Assembly: GCF_004795915.1 (NCBI RefSeq)
Contig: NZ_CP039253.1
Location: 1,178,001 to 1,242,000, forward strand
Length of the DNA: 64,000 bases
DNA from: Rhodococcus sp. PAMC28707
Lineage (GTDB): Bacteria; Actinomycetota; Actinomycetes; Mycobacteriales; Mycobacteriaceae
Reading direction: 5' to 3'
A program made the translations under genes and the position numbers. This document shows, in pieces, positions 44,993-53,063 of the stretch (position 1 is its first letter; each line of letters begins with the position of its first letter). The notes below the pieces were generated by a model. The model did no database searches. It was given only the letters and a program-made list of their open reading frames with translations, and had not been told where the DNA came from.

Positions 44993-46306
44993 ATGCAGGT
45001 ATCCGAGGTACTGGAGTTCGTGGCGCGACTGAACGAGCTGAAACCCGTGCCCGACGCGGCCACCGGAATCGACCTGATCACCGCTCTGGAGACCGCAACC
45101 TGCGCGTGCGCAGCAGCCCAGGCAGTGGCCACCGATGCCGTCGCCGTCTCGATCAGCGAGCAACGGAAGGCGCTCGGAAAACCCAAGGCGCAGTGGAGGG
45201 CAGGCCTCGCCTCGCAGATCGGACTCGCGCGGCGCGTGTCCCCGAACAAGGGTGCCACCTTCCTCGGGTTGGCACGATCACTCGTGCACGAGATGCCGCA
45301 CACGCTCGACCGCCTACGCGGCGGTGAGCTGAACGAGTATCGCGCCATCCTGATCGCTAGAGAGACAGCATGTTTGACGGTCGAGGACCGGCAGGTCATC
45401 GATAGACGGCTGTGTGCGGACGGGCACATCCTGAATGGACTCGGTGATGACGCCATCGCCGCGAGGGCCCGCGCGATGGCCGCTGAACTCGATCCCGCGT
45501 CGGTAGTGAAGCGCTTCGAAAAGGCGTTCTCGGCGCGCCGCACCAGTACTCGGCCACAACCGGACTTCATGTGCCAATTCACCACGGTGACATCGATGGA
45601 TCGCGCGGTCTGCATGTGGGCGACCCTCCGACGTGACGCCGACTCGATCGTCAACGCCGGCGGAGAAAGCCGAACCAGGGACCAGATCATGGCCGATCTG
45701 GCATACGAGCGCATCACCGGAACGACATCAGCGGGCGCGGGCGCACCGGTGTCGGTCAACCTCGTGATCGCCGACACGACTCTTCTCGCCGACAGCACCG
45801 ACCCCGCTCACCTGCAGGGATACGGCGAGATTCCCGCAGTCATCGCCCGCAAGTTGGTAGGCACTGCGTGTGCGGACACCACACGGGTCGAGCTCCGCAG
45901 GGTGTATGCCACCCCCTCGACCGGCGCGCTCACCGCGATGGAATCGAAAGCTCGAATCTTCCCAACAGCGCTGGCCCGATTGATCGACCTGCGTGATCGA
46001 ACGTGCCGAACACCGTGGTGCGACGCACCGATTCGTCACCACGACCACATTCGGTCCTACGCACGCGGGGGCGACACCAGCGCGAACAACGGTGCAGGCT
46101 TGTGCGCCGCATGCAATCACGCCAAGGAAGCAGACGGGTGGAGTGCCGAACCTCGAAAAGCACGGAAGCCCGGCGTCATCCACATCTACGACATGACCAC
46201 ACCGACCGGGCACGAGTACAGCTCGACAGCACCGCCGATGCCCGTGGTCATCAGCTACCCGTCGTTCATCGAGCAAGAGTTGGTGATCGACCTCTCCGCG
46301 GCGTAG
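44993..46306 (+). CDS. DUF222-HNH endonuclease family protein (13E12-type)
   Basis: 437 residues from ATG 44993. The N-terminal two thirds form a DUF222 domain (VLEFVARLNELKPVPDAATG onward, ending near GALTAMESKARIFP). A C-terminal HNH nuclease follows: RDRTCRTPWCDAPIRHHDHI, then GGDTSANNGAGLC and CNHAKEADGW, with the HH, N and metal Cys residues present. It is the family of the mycobacterial REP13E12 repeat proteins, several of which are DNA-damage inducible. The consensus LexA box upstream predicts the same here. Often multicopy and mobile; no transposition signs are visible. Confidence 0.92.
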   Translation: MQVSEVLEFVARLNELKPVPDAATGIDLITALETATCACAAAQAVATDAVAVSISEQRKALGKPKAQWRAGLASQIGLARRVSPNKGATFLGLARSLVHEMPHTLDRLRGGELNEYRAILIARETACLTVEDRQVIDRRLCADGHILNGLGDDAIAARARAMAAELDPASVVKRFEKAFSARRTSTRPQPDFMCQFTTVTSMDRAVCMWATLRRDADSIVNAGGESRTRDQIMADLAYERITGTTSAGAGAPVSVNLVIADTTLLADSTDPAHLQGYGEIPAVIARKLVGTACADTTRVELRRVYATPSTGALTAMESKARIFPTALARLIDLRDRTCRTPWCDAPIRHHDHIRSYARGGDTSANNGAGLCAACNHAKEADGWSAEPRKARKPGVIHIYDMTTPTGHEYSSTAPPMPVVISYPSFIEQELVIDLSAA

Positions 46307-46562
46307 ATGCCTGATGGGTCACTCCGGGAAGGAAACGACAGCGGCACCGGTTACACTGGTCACCGACGCGCGTAGCTGCACGTCAGACGTCGTGGAATGC
46401 TTCTACTTCCGCCCGGCCCCGGCCGCGTAGTCCATGTGCACCGCGCACAGGCTTTTCTTACGGCGATCGAAACTGCCCACCGGCAGTCTCGCCACCCCTT
46501 TGCACTTGTCGGGCGTACAGCCCGTGGTGCAACACCTTGCCCGAAAGGCGCATCACATCGTT
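46307..46562 (+). promoter_or_regulatory. Long 5' leader of the DEAD-box helicase gene
   Basis: A TACACT -10 box at 46352-46357 would leave a leader of about 200 nt. It includes the hairpin TGCAC (46501-46505), GGGC (46511-46514), GCCC (46520-46523), GTGCA (46527-46531). Long leaders are usual for cold-shock DEAD helicases and their self-regulation. No clear Shine-Dalgarno precedes ATG 46563. Confidence 0.4.
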
Positions 46563-47960
46563 ATGACTACCTTTGCTTCACTCGGCGTTCCGAACGCGCT
46601 CGCCGAAGTTCTCTCCAGCCAGGGCAAGGTCGACGCCTTCCCTATCCAGGCGGACACACTCCCCGACACTCTCGTAGGACGCGACGTTCTCGGCCGCGGA
46701 AAGACGGGCAGTGGCAAGACACTCGCTTTCTCTATCCCCATGGTTGCCCGCCTCGCTGGACAGCTCCCAGGCAACCGCAAGCCAGGCCGCCCACGCGGAC
46801 TGATCCTTGCCCCCACCCGTGAGCTGGCGACACAGATCGCCGCCGCAATAGAACCGTTGGCCGCGGCGTACAAGCTCAGCGTCACCACCATTTTCGGTGG
46901 CGTCTCGCAGAACCGTCAGGTATCCGCCCTCAAGGGTGGCGTCGATATTGTCGTCGCCTGCCCGGGCAGGCTCGAAGACCTGATGAAGCAGCGCCACGTC
47001 TCACTCGACGGCGTGCAGATCACCGTTCTCGACGAAGCCGACCACATGGCCGACCTCGGGTTCCTTCCGGTCGTCACTCGAATTCTGGCGGCTACCCCAC
47101 CGAAGGGTCAGCGTCTCCTGTTCTCGGCGACGCTAGACAACGGCGTCGACAAGCTCGTCAAGCGGTTCCTCACCGACCAGGTGACGCACTCCGTCGACGA
47201 AGTCGACTCACACGTAGAAGCCATGACGCACAGCGTCTTCGAGGTCGACGGTGTCGAATCCAAGAAGAAGCTCGTGCAGCAACTGGCTTCGGGCACCGGA
47301 CGTCGCATCCTGTTCATGCGAACCAAGCATCAGGCCCGCAAGCTCGCCAAGCAGCTCACCGAAGCTGGAATCCCGTCGGTCGACTTGCACGGCAACCTCT
47401 CTCAGGGCGCGCGTGACCGCAACCTACTCGCATTCTCCTCGGGTTCGGCGCGCGTACTCGTCGCCACCGACGTCGCCGCTCGCGGTGTGCACGTCGATGA
47501 CGTTCAGCTCGTCGTGCACGTGGATCCGCCTGCCGAGCACAAGGCATACCTGCACCGCTCGGGCCGCACCGCTCGCGCGGGAAGCGCCGGAGATGTCGTG
47601 ACGGTCGTTCTCCCGGAGCAGCGCAAGGACACCGCAATCCTCTTGCGCAAGGCCAACATCAAGGTGACCCCGGTCCGCGTCACGGCCGACTCACCTCAGG
47701 TGTCCGAACTCGTCGGCGAGCAGGCTCGGTATGTCGAGCCCGTACCAGTCAAGGCTGTTCAGCAGCCTCGTCAGGGCAGTCCACGCGGTAATGGGGGCTC
47801 ACGCAGCAGCAACCCTCGCAGCGGCGGCGCTCCGCGTCGCAGCGGCGGTGGCGGTCAGGGCCAGGGCAGCCAAGGCGGCGCAGCACGCCAGCACGCAGCC
47901 GGCGGCGGCGGCGGACGTAGTCGTCGTCCCGCAGGGCCTGCCGCGAGCCGTACTCGCTAG
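46563..47960 (+). CDS. DEAD-box ATP-dependent RNA helicase
   Basis: 465 residues from ATG 46563. Motifs: Q-motif FPIQADTLPD, I GKTGSGKT, Ia APTRELATQ, II DEAD in VLDEADHMADLG, III FSATLD, IV LFMRTKHQA, V ATDVAARGVHVDD, VI HRSGRTARAG. The last 80 residues are disordered, rich in Gly, Ser, Arg and Gln, and typical of RhlE/CsdA-type tails that bind RNA. It unwinds RNA duplexes in ribosome assembly or decay, especially in the cold. Confidence 0.94.
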   Translation: MTTFASLGVPNALAEVLSSQGKVDAFPIQADTLPDTLVGRDVLGRGKTGSGKTLAFSIPMVARLAGQLPGNRKPGRPRGLILAPTRELATQIAAAIEPLAAAYKLSVTTIFGGVSQNRQVSALKGGVDIVVACPGRLEDLMKQRHVSLDGVQITVLDEADHMADLGFLPVVTRILAATPPKGQRLLFSATLDNGVDKLVKRFLTDQVTHSVDEVDSHVEAMTHSVFEVDGVESKKKLVQQLASGTGRRILFMRTKHQARKLAKQLTEAGIPSVDLHGNLSQGARDRNLLAFSSGSARVLVATDVAARGVHVDDVQLVVHVDPPAEHKAYLHRSGRTARAGSAGDVVTVVLPEQRKDTAILLRKANIKVTPVRVTADSPQVSELVGEQARYVEPVPVKAVQQPRQGSPRGNGGSRSSNPRSGGAPRRSGGGGQGQGSQGGAARQHAAGGGGGRSRRPAGPAASRTR

Positions 47961-47972
47961 ATCCAAATAAGA

Positions 47973-48009
47973 ACTGTGCGCGCGCAACCGATGGTTGCGC
48001 GCGCACAGT
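47973..48009. terminator. Bidirectional terminator, 17-bp perfect stem
   Basis: ACTGTGCGCGCGCAACC (47973-47989) pairs with GGTTGCGCGCGCACAGT (47993-48009) around GAT, followed by CGTTTT. It serves the convergent helicase and GNAT genes. Confidence 0.88.
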
Positions 48010-48026
48010 CGTTTTCGGACTTGTCG

Positions 48027-48479
48027 TTACAGCGTGCGGGCGTAACAGATCGAGGTCAGCGCACCGACGTACGGGCCGAAGGGCTCGATCCTGGTGTAGC
48101 CCTCCCGCTCGAAGAACCTCACTGCGTCCAGTTGACGCGATCCGGTTTCCAACTTGAGAGTGTGGATACCGTGAGCTCGTGCGCTCTCTTCGAGCTTGCG
48201 CAGGATGGCGGCCGATGTACCGCGACCTCGTTCGGCGGGAATGACGTACATCCGTTTGATCTCAGCCTCATCACCGGCAAGTAACCGAAGTCCACCACAC
48301 CCGATGCCCACCGATGAGTCGTCTCGCGCGACGACGAACACCAGCATGTCCTCCCCGGATGGTGGCATCCCTGGTTCGTGGCTGCTGTTTCCGTACCGAG
48401 AATCCAACTCCGCCCGCTGAGCGGCCCGCAATTGTGCCCCGGCCGGGGTATCCCAGCCTTCTTCTTCCACCGTGATCAC
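48027..48479 (-). CDS. GNAT-family N-acetyltransferase
   Basis: 150 residues from GTG 48479. The acetyl-CoA loop is EIKRMYVIPAERGRGTSAAI (R-x-x-G-x-G/T type), followed by LKLETGSRQLDAVRFFEREG and YTRIEPFGPY, the usual GNAT C-terminal strands. Substrate unknown; amino-acid or small-molecule N-acetylation is likely. The start abuts the ECF transporter promoter. Confidence 0.88.
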   Translation of the reverse strand: MITVEEEGWDTPAGAQLRAAQRAELDSRYGNSSHEPGMPPSGEDMLVFVVARDDSSVGIGCGGLRLLAGDEAEIKRMYVIPAERGRGTSAAILRKLEESARAHGIHTLKLETGSRQLDAVRFFEREGYTRIEPFGPYVGALTSICYARTL

Positions 48480-48542
48480 TCCGCTATGCCTCTCTGATTC
48501 CTACTGGCGTGAGTGCAAGGACGATGCTGGCACACTGGACCG

Positions 48543-50570
48543 GTGACCGAAAGCCGCACCGAAAACCGCACGTCGACTGCGCTGACGCCTGTCGAACTAG
48601 CGACGGCCGCCGTGATGAGCAGCTTTGCAGTCGCTCTCTCGGTGGTTGCGATGGTGGTTCCGCTGGCCACCGCGTTACAGATCGTAGCTGCTGTTCCGAT
48701 GGCTGTCGTCGCGCAACGCCATCGCACTCGGGTGCTCGTCTCGGCAGCTGTGGCCGGGACTCTCGTCGCGTTCGTTGCGGCCGGGTGGTCGACGGCGATC
48801 ACCGTGGCCACGGCTGCTCTTCTCGGCGGGATGGTCGGCCGAGCCAAACGTCTCGGTCATGGGCTGTTCCGGGTACTTGTCACCTCAGCTGTCGTCGGGC
48901 CGGCCATCGGTTTGGTGACGGTGGCCGTGTTGTTCGTGTTGGCGCCACTGCGTGAGTTGTTTCTGAAAACTATCGAGAACACCATCGAGGGTGTCGCCCG
49001 ACTGATGTCGAGGACCGAAATTCTGATCCCGGCGGCGGACACGTTGCGCTCGGGTGTCGGTGCCGTGCTGGACAACTGGTGGTGGTGGATACTCGGCACC
49101 GCGATATTCAGCATCGTGGTCGGCGTGTTCTTCACGTGGCTGATCCTCGGAGCAATTCTCGACCGTCTCTCGACGATCCCCGTCGCTGATCATCTACCTG
49201 CCGCGGTCGACGGAGTGGTCGCACCGCTTCCTGTCCGCTTGAACAACGTCGGGTTCAGCTACGACGGCTCCCGCACCGCCGCCTTGCAGGGCCTCGACCT
49301 CACCATCGATTTCGGGGAGTTCGTCGCCGTGGTCGGACACAATGGGTCCGGAAAGTCGACGCTGACTCGAATCCTCGCGGGGCGTACACCCACCACCGGG
49401 ACCGTGGACCGTCCCGGTGTCGCCGGTTTAGGCCTGGCAGGCGGAACGGCTGTGGTTCTGCAGCGTCCGGAGAGTCAGATCCTCGGTAGCCGCGTCGGCG
49501 ACGACGTCGTGTGGGGTCTTCCCGCAGACGCCGAAACCGATATCGATGCGTTGCTGACCGAAGTGGGTCTGGGCGGAATGGGCGCACGCGACACCTCGAC
49601 TCTGTCTGGCGGTGAAATGCAACGGTTGGCGGTCGCGGCTGCACTGGCGCGGCGCCCCGCATTACTGATCGCCGACGAAGCAACCACGATGGTCGACGCC
49701 GCAGGCCGAGCGAGCCTGGTGGCGCTGCTGGCCGATCTCCCCACTCGACACCGGATGTCCGTCGTACTCGTGACCCACCAAGAGTTGGAAACGGCCGCGG
49801 CCGATCGCGTCGTACATCTCCACGGCGGGACACAGGTGCAGCACAGCGCCGAATGGATGCGTACGGCGTTCCTCGACCGGGCGACTACCCATTTTCGTGC
49901 CGGACCACCGATCATGACTCTCCGCGGCGTCGGGCACACCTACAACAGGCGCACACCGTGGTCGCAGTTGGCGCTCACCGGAATCGACCTGACTGTGCAT
50001 GCAGGGGACGGGCTACTTGTCCTGGGCGGCAACGGATCCGGAAAGTCCACGCTCGCATGGATTCTCGCCGGACTGACCAAGCCGTCGACCGGGACCGCAG
50101 ATTTCGAAGGTTCTCCGGTGTCGGACAAAATCGGTGTCGTAGGTTTGGCTTTTCAACACTCACGGTTACAACTTCAGCGCCGCACGGTCGCAGAGGACAT
50201 CGCGGCTGCCGGGGGCCCAGAAGTAGGTTCCGTGCATGTCTCTCGCGCAATGGACGCGGTCGGCTTGGATCGACTGCTCGCAGGTCGAGAGATCGATTCA
50301 CTCAGCGGCGGACAGATGCGTCGAGTCGTCATCGCCGGACTCGTAGTGAACAAGCCTCGGGTGCTCGTTCTCGACGAACCGCTCGCCGGACTCGATCCGC
50401 CGGGACGAACCGACATCATCGGTGTGCTCGGTCAACTACGACGTCAGGGAATCGCGATAATAGTCATTTCGCACGACATCGACGGTATCGACAGCGTGTG
50501 CGACCGAACGATCACCCTTGCCGGCGGGCGCATCACGTCCGAAACGACAACCCGCGGAGTGCCATCGTGA
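48543..50570 (+). CDS. ECF transporter: membrane S-like domain fused to two ATPases
   Basis: 675 residues from GTG 48543; a CACACT box ends 6 nt before it. Residues 1-225 hold about six hydrophobic segments resembling a substrate-binding S component. The first ATPase has VGHNGSGKST, LSGGEMQRLAVAAAL and LLIADEATTMVD (Ala where Pro is usual, Val for Leu). The second has LGGNGSGKST, LSGGQMRRVVIAGLV and LVLDEPLAGLD. It matches M. tuberculosis Rv2326c. With the T component next door (4-nt overlap) it forms a complete vitamin or metal importer; the ligand is unknown. Confidence 0.88.
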   Translation: MTESRTENRTSTALTPVELATAAVMSSFAVALSVVAMVVPLATALQIVAAVPMAVVAQRHRTRVLVSAAVAGTLVAFVAAGWSTAITVATAALLGGMVGRAKRLGHGLFRVLVTSAVVGPAIGLVTVAVLFVLAPLRELFLKTIENTIEGVARLMSRTEILIPAADTLRSGVGAVLDNWWWWILGTAIFSIVVGVFFTWLILGAILDRLSTIPVADHLPAAVDGVVAPLPVRLNNVGFSYDGSRTAALQGLDLTIDFGEFVAVVGHNGSGKSTLTRILAGRTPTTGTVDRPGVAGLGLAGGTAVVLQRPESQILGSRVGDDVVWGLPADAETDIDALLTEVGLGGMGARDTSTLSGGEMQRLAVAAALARRPALLIADEATTMVDAAGRASLVALLADLPTRHRMSVVLVTHQELETAAADRVVHLHGGTQVQHSAEWMRTAFLDRATTHFRAGPPIMTLRGVGHTYNRRTPWSQLALTGIDLTVHAGDGLLVLGGNGSGKSTLAWILAGLTKPSTGTADFEGSPVSDKIGVVGLAFQHSRLQLQRRTVAEDIAAAGGPEVGSVHVSRAMDAVGLDRLLAGREIDSLSGGQMRRVVIAGLVVNKPRVLVLDEPLAGLDPPGRTDIIGVLGQLRRQGIAIIVISHDIDGIDSVCDRTITLAGGRITSETTTRGVPS

Positions 50571-51301
50571 CAACTGTTGTACTGCGCCAAGTTCCGCGAC
50601 ACTCGCCGATCCACCGGCTCTGGGCGGGCACGAAGCTGATGTCGGTGGTGCTGATCAGCATCACACTGCTGATCGCGCCATCGTGGCCCGCCCTCGGGAT
50701 CGTCGTCGGCCTACTGGTAGTCACCGCGATCATCGCGCGCGTGCCGCCTACCGCCATACCCCGCCCGCCGAAGTTGATCTGGGTTCTCTTCCTGATCGGC
50801 GCACTCATCAACGCCCCGTTGGGGTTCTCGGCGGTGCTGCTGTTTCTGCGGGCAATGGTGTTCGCATTCGTGCTACTCGGAGCGTCACTGATGATCGGTT
50901 GGACGACGTCGATGAGCGATATCGCACCCGCCGTCTCCATTCTCGGAACGCCGCTGAAGAAGCTGAGATTGCCGGTCGACGAATGGGCCGCGACCGTCGC
51001 ATTGTGCCTACGTTCACTTCCGTTGCTGATCGAGGAAATGCGCGTCATGATCGCTGCCCGACGCCTGCGCCCCAAATCTGTTCTCAACAGCGTCGCGGAC
51101 AATTCGATCGTCGACCTCATCACGGCAACGATGTCCATTGCCATCCGACGGGCCACGGAAATGGGCGAGGCAATTACTGCCCGCGGAGGCGCTGGACAAA
51201 TTACCGCCTACCCCAGCCGACCGCAACTGCCCGACGTCATCGCCTTCGCTGTCATCCTGCTCAGCTGCGCCGCAGCCGTGGTGGTCACGTTCGCGTTCTG
51301 A
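50567..51301 (+). CDS. ECF transporter T component
   Basis: 244 residues from a GTG that overlaps the previous stop. Five to six hydrophobic segments surround the coupling helices. RSLPLLIEEMRVMIAARRLR carries the Ala-Arg-Arg type motif, and IRRATEMGEAITARGG is the second coupling motif of EcfT. It couples the two ATPase domains to the S component. Homologue of Rv2325c. Confidence 0.9.
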   Translation: MTTVVLRQVPRHSPIHRLWAGTKLMSVVLISITLLIAPSWPALGIVVGLLVVTAIIARVPPTAIPRPPKLIWVLFLIGALINAPLGFSAVLLFLRAMVFAFVLLGASLMIGWTTSMSDIAPAVSILGTPLKKLRLPVDEWAATVALCLRSLPLLIEEMRVMIAARRLRPKSVLNSVADNSIVDLITATMSIAIRRATEMGEAITARGGAGQITAYPSRPQLPDVIAFAVILLSCAAAVVVTFAF

Positions 51302-51315
51302 GCAGAGCGGTCCGA

Positions 51316-52965
51316 CTATTCCCCGCCGATGCGTTGGGTTCGACTGTTGAGTGCTTTGACGAATACGTCGGGGATGTCGCGCGGGTCTTCGGCGATATAG
51401 CTCGTTCCGCCGGTTGCCGCGGAAATCTTCTGCAAAGCAACAGGATCCGCATCAGTTGTGATACCGACGGTAACGATGACCACGGGCCGAACCGGATCCT
51501 GCTCGCGTTGGAGGGTGGCGAGCAGATCGTCGAGGCTAGGGCTACCCGCATCTTCGTTGGCACCGTCGGTCAAGAGAATGACGCTGTTGACGAAGTTGGG
51601 GTTGTAGCCTGCTTTGACATTGCGGAAGGCAGCGAGCGTCGTGTCGTAGAGACCAGTGCCCCCGCCGACCAACGACGGTAGCGTCCGGATGGAGGCCAGG
51701 ATCGCTTCACGTTGAGGAAGACCGTTGACGACGTTGCTTTGAGGTCCTATCGGGACCAGTTCGCGATAATCCTGACTACCTCCACCGAGGCCGATCGAGA
51801 ACGCCCACAAGCCCATCTCTGCTTGCGAATTGAACAGTGCGTTACCGCCGAGACTGGCCTCCACGGTCAGTGCGATGCGGGTCGAGTCACCCGACTTGGC
51901 TGCCATCGACCCGGACACGTCTTCGACCACAATTGTCCGCAGTGGCAGGGCCAGCACCGACCAATCCCGCAGAGTCGACTCGATGGACAATGGATTCTTC
52001 AGTTCGAGGGCCGCGGCCGACCCGACACCGGTGCCGTCGGTCAACGGAGTTCCACTGGCCTGCCGAAAACCTGCGTCGAGCAGCGCATCGACTGTCGTCG
52101 AGTTCGCCAGCAGCGAGGCCAGGGCAGCCCCTGCCTTCTTCGCAGCGTCGTAGTCCGGTCCCATTGCTGCGGTCACGGCGAGCGGGTAGTCCAAAAAGTA
52201 GCTGCCGGTCGGCGGGACCGATGCGAGCAGAGGCGCCTGCGGGTTGGCCTTGTTGTAGGCCACCACGCTCTGTTCGGTGGCGACACTACTGCCCCCCTCG
52301 GCAGCGACCTGCGCTACCAGGTCGGTCGTACCGTGTGGCGTATCTGCGATTCGCCCATAATCCTGTGCCATAGGAACAAGGGCTGCCGACACTGCCTTCG
52401 GATCGGAGATCGCGACCTCCGATTCGGCCAGCGCTCCAAGTATCGAGGCGATCGAGACGCTGCTGTTGAGTGGATCTCCAATTCGCTGTTGCGGGGTCTG
52501 CAGAACCTGCAGCCAATTCTGTGCCGCAAATGGTTCGCCCAGACTCGTAACCACGACCGGCAGAGTTTTGGCGACCGAGGACTTCGCAACTTCCGGTAGC
52601 GCCCCCGTCGAGCGGAGAGTCTTGAGCAACCAGAGCGTCGAATCGGGAATCCACAGGTCTGGCCGGCTGCCATCGGCACCGGCAAGCTCCGTTGCGGTAT
52701 CGGTCGGCGCCTCGGCGCGGACCTCGAAATCGGTACAACCTCGTTCGAGTTCGCTGGACCGGGTCAACACCTCGGTCACCACCGTCTCGATGGTCGGGTC
52801 CACGGCCAGAGATACCTGGCCCGTGGAATCGCAACCTGCCACCGTCGCGCGTACGGCCTGGACTCCGAAGTACCCGCCCACGACGACCACAACCGCGACC
52901 AACACAACCGCAGCCAATTTTGCAGCCGGAGTGCTCCGAGTTCCTGTTCCGTGACGCCCAGACAT
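51316..52965 (-). CDS. Membrane-anchored solute-binding/VWA protein, copy 1
   Basis: 549 residues from ATG 52965, with GGGGGAG upstream. A Lys/Arg N-terminus and one hydrophobic segment (AAVVLVAVVVVVGGYFGVQA) anchor it; the rest is extracytoplasmic. Residues about 55-330 resemble a periplasmic binding protein, including LWIPDSTLW and GSYFLDYPLAVT. The C-terminal VWA domain has a full MIDAS: DVSGSM, a Thr in GGTGLYDTT and the Asp in LTDGANED. Probable role: ligand- or wall-associated adhesion or sensing. It is a tandem paralogue of the next gene. Confidence 0.85.
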   Translation of the reverse strand: MSGRHGTGTRSTPAAKLAAVVLVAVVVVVGGYFGVQAVRATVAGCDSTGQVSLAVDPTIETVVTEVLTRSSELERGCTDFEVRAEAPTDTATELAGADGSRPDLWIPDSTLWLLKTLRSTGALPEVAKSSVAKTLPVVVTSLGEPFAAQNWLQVLQTPQQRIGDPLNSSVSIASILGALAESEVAISDPKAVSAALVPMAQDYGRIADTPHGTTDLVAQVAAEGGSSVATEQSVVAYNKANPQAPLLASVPPTGSYFLDYPLAVTAAMGPDYDAAKKAGAALASLLANSTTVDALLDAGFRQASGTPLTDGTGVGSAAALELKNPLSIESTLRDWSVLALPLRTIVVEDVSGSMAAKSGDSTRIALTVEASLGGNALFNSQAEMGLWAFSIGLGGGSQDYRELVPIGPQSNVVNGLPQREAILASIRTLPSLVGGGTGLYDTTLAAFRNVKAGYNPNFVNSVILLTDGANEDAGSPSLDDLLATLQREQDPVRPVVIVTVGITTDADPVALQKISAATGGTSYIAEDPRDIPDVFVKALNSRTQRIGGE

Positions 52966-53063
52966 TTCCGCGCACTCCCCCATTGGTCAGCTATTTAGCA
53001 GCGACCTGCATCATGCACCAAAATGCGACATATGGAGACGCTTACCCCAAAAAAGCCCAAAAA

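Noticed and set aside
43717-46306. Integrative element inserted at tRNA-Arg
   Set aside because: No integrase, no direct repeat of the tRNA 3' end, and the neighbouring genes are a decayed Clp locus and a DUF222-HNH gene.
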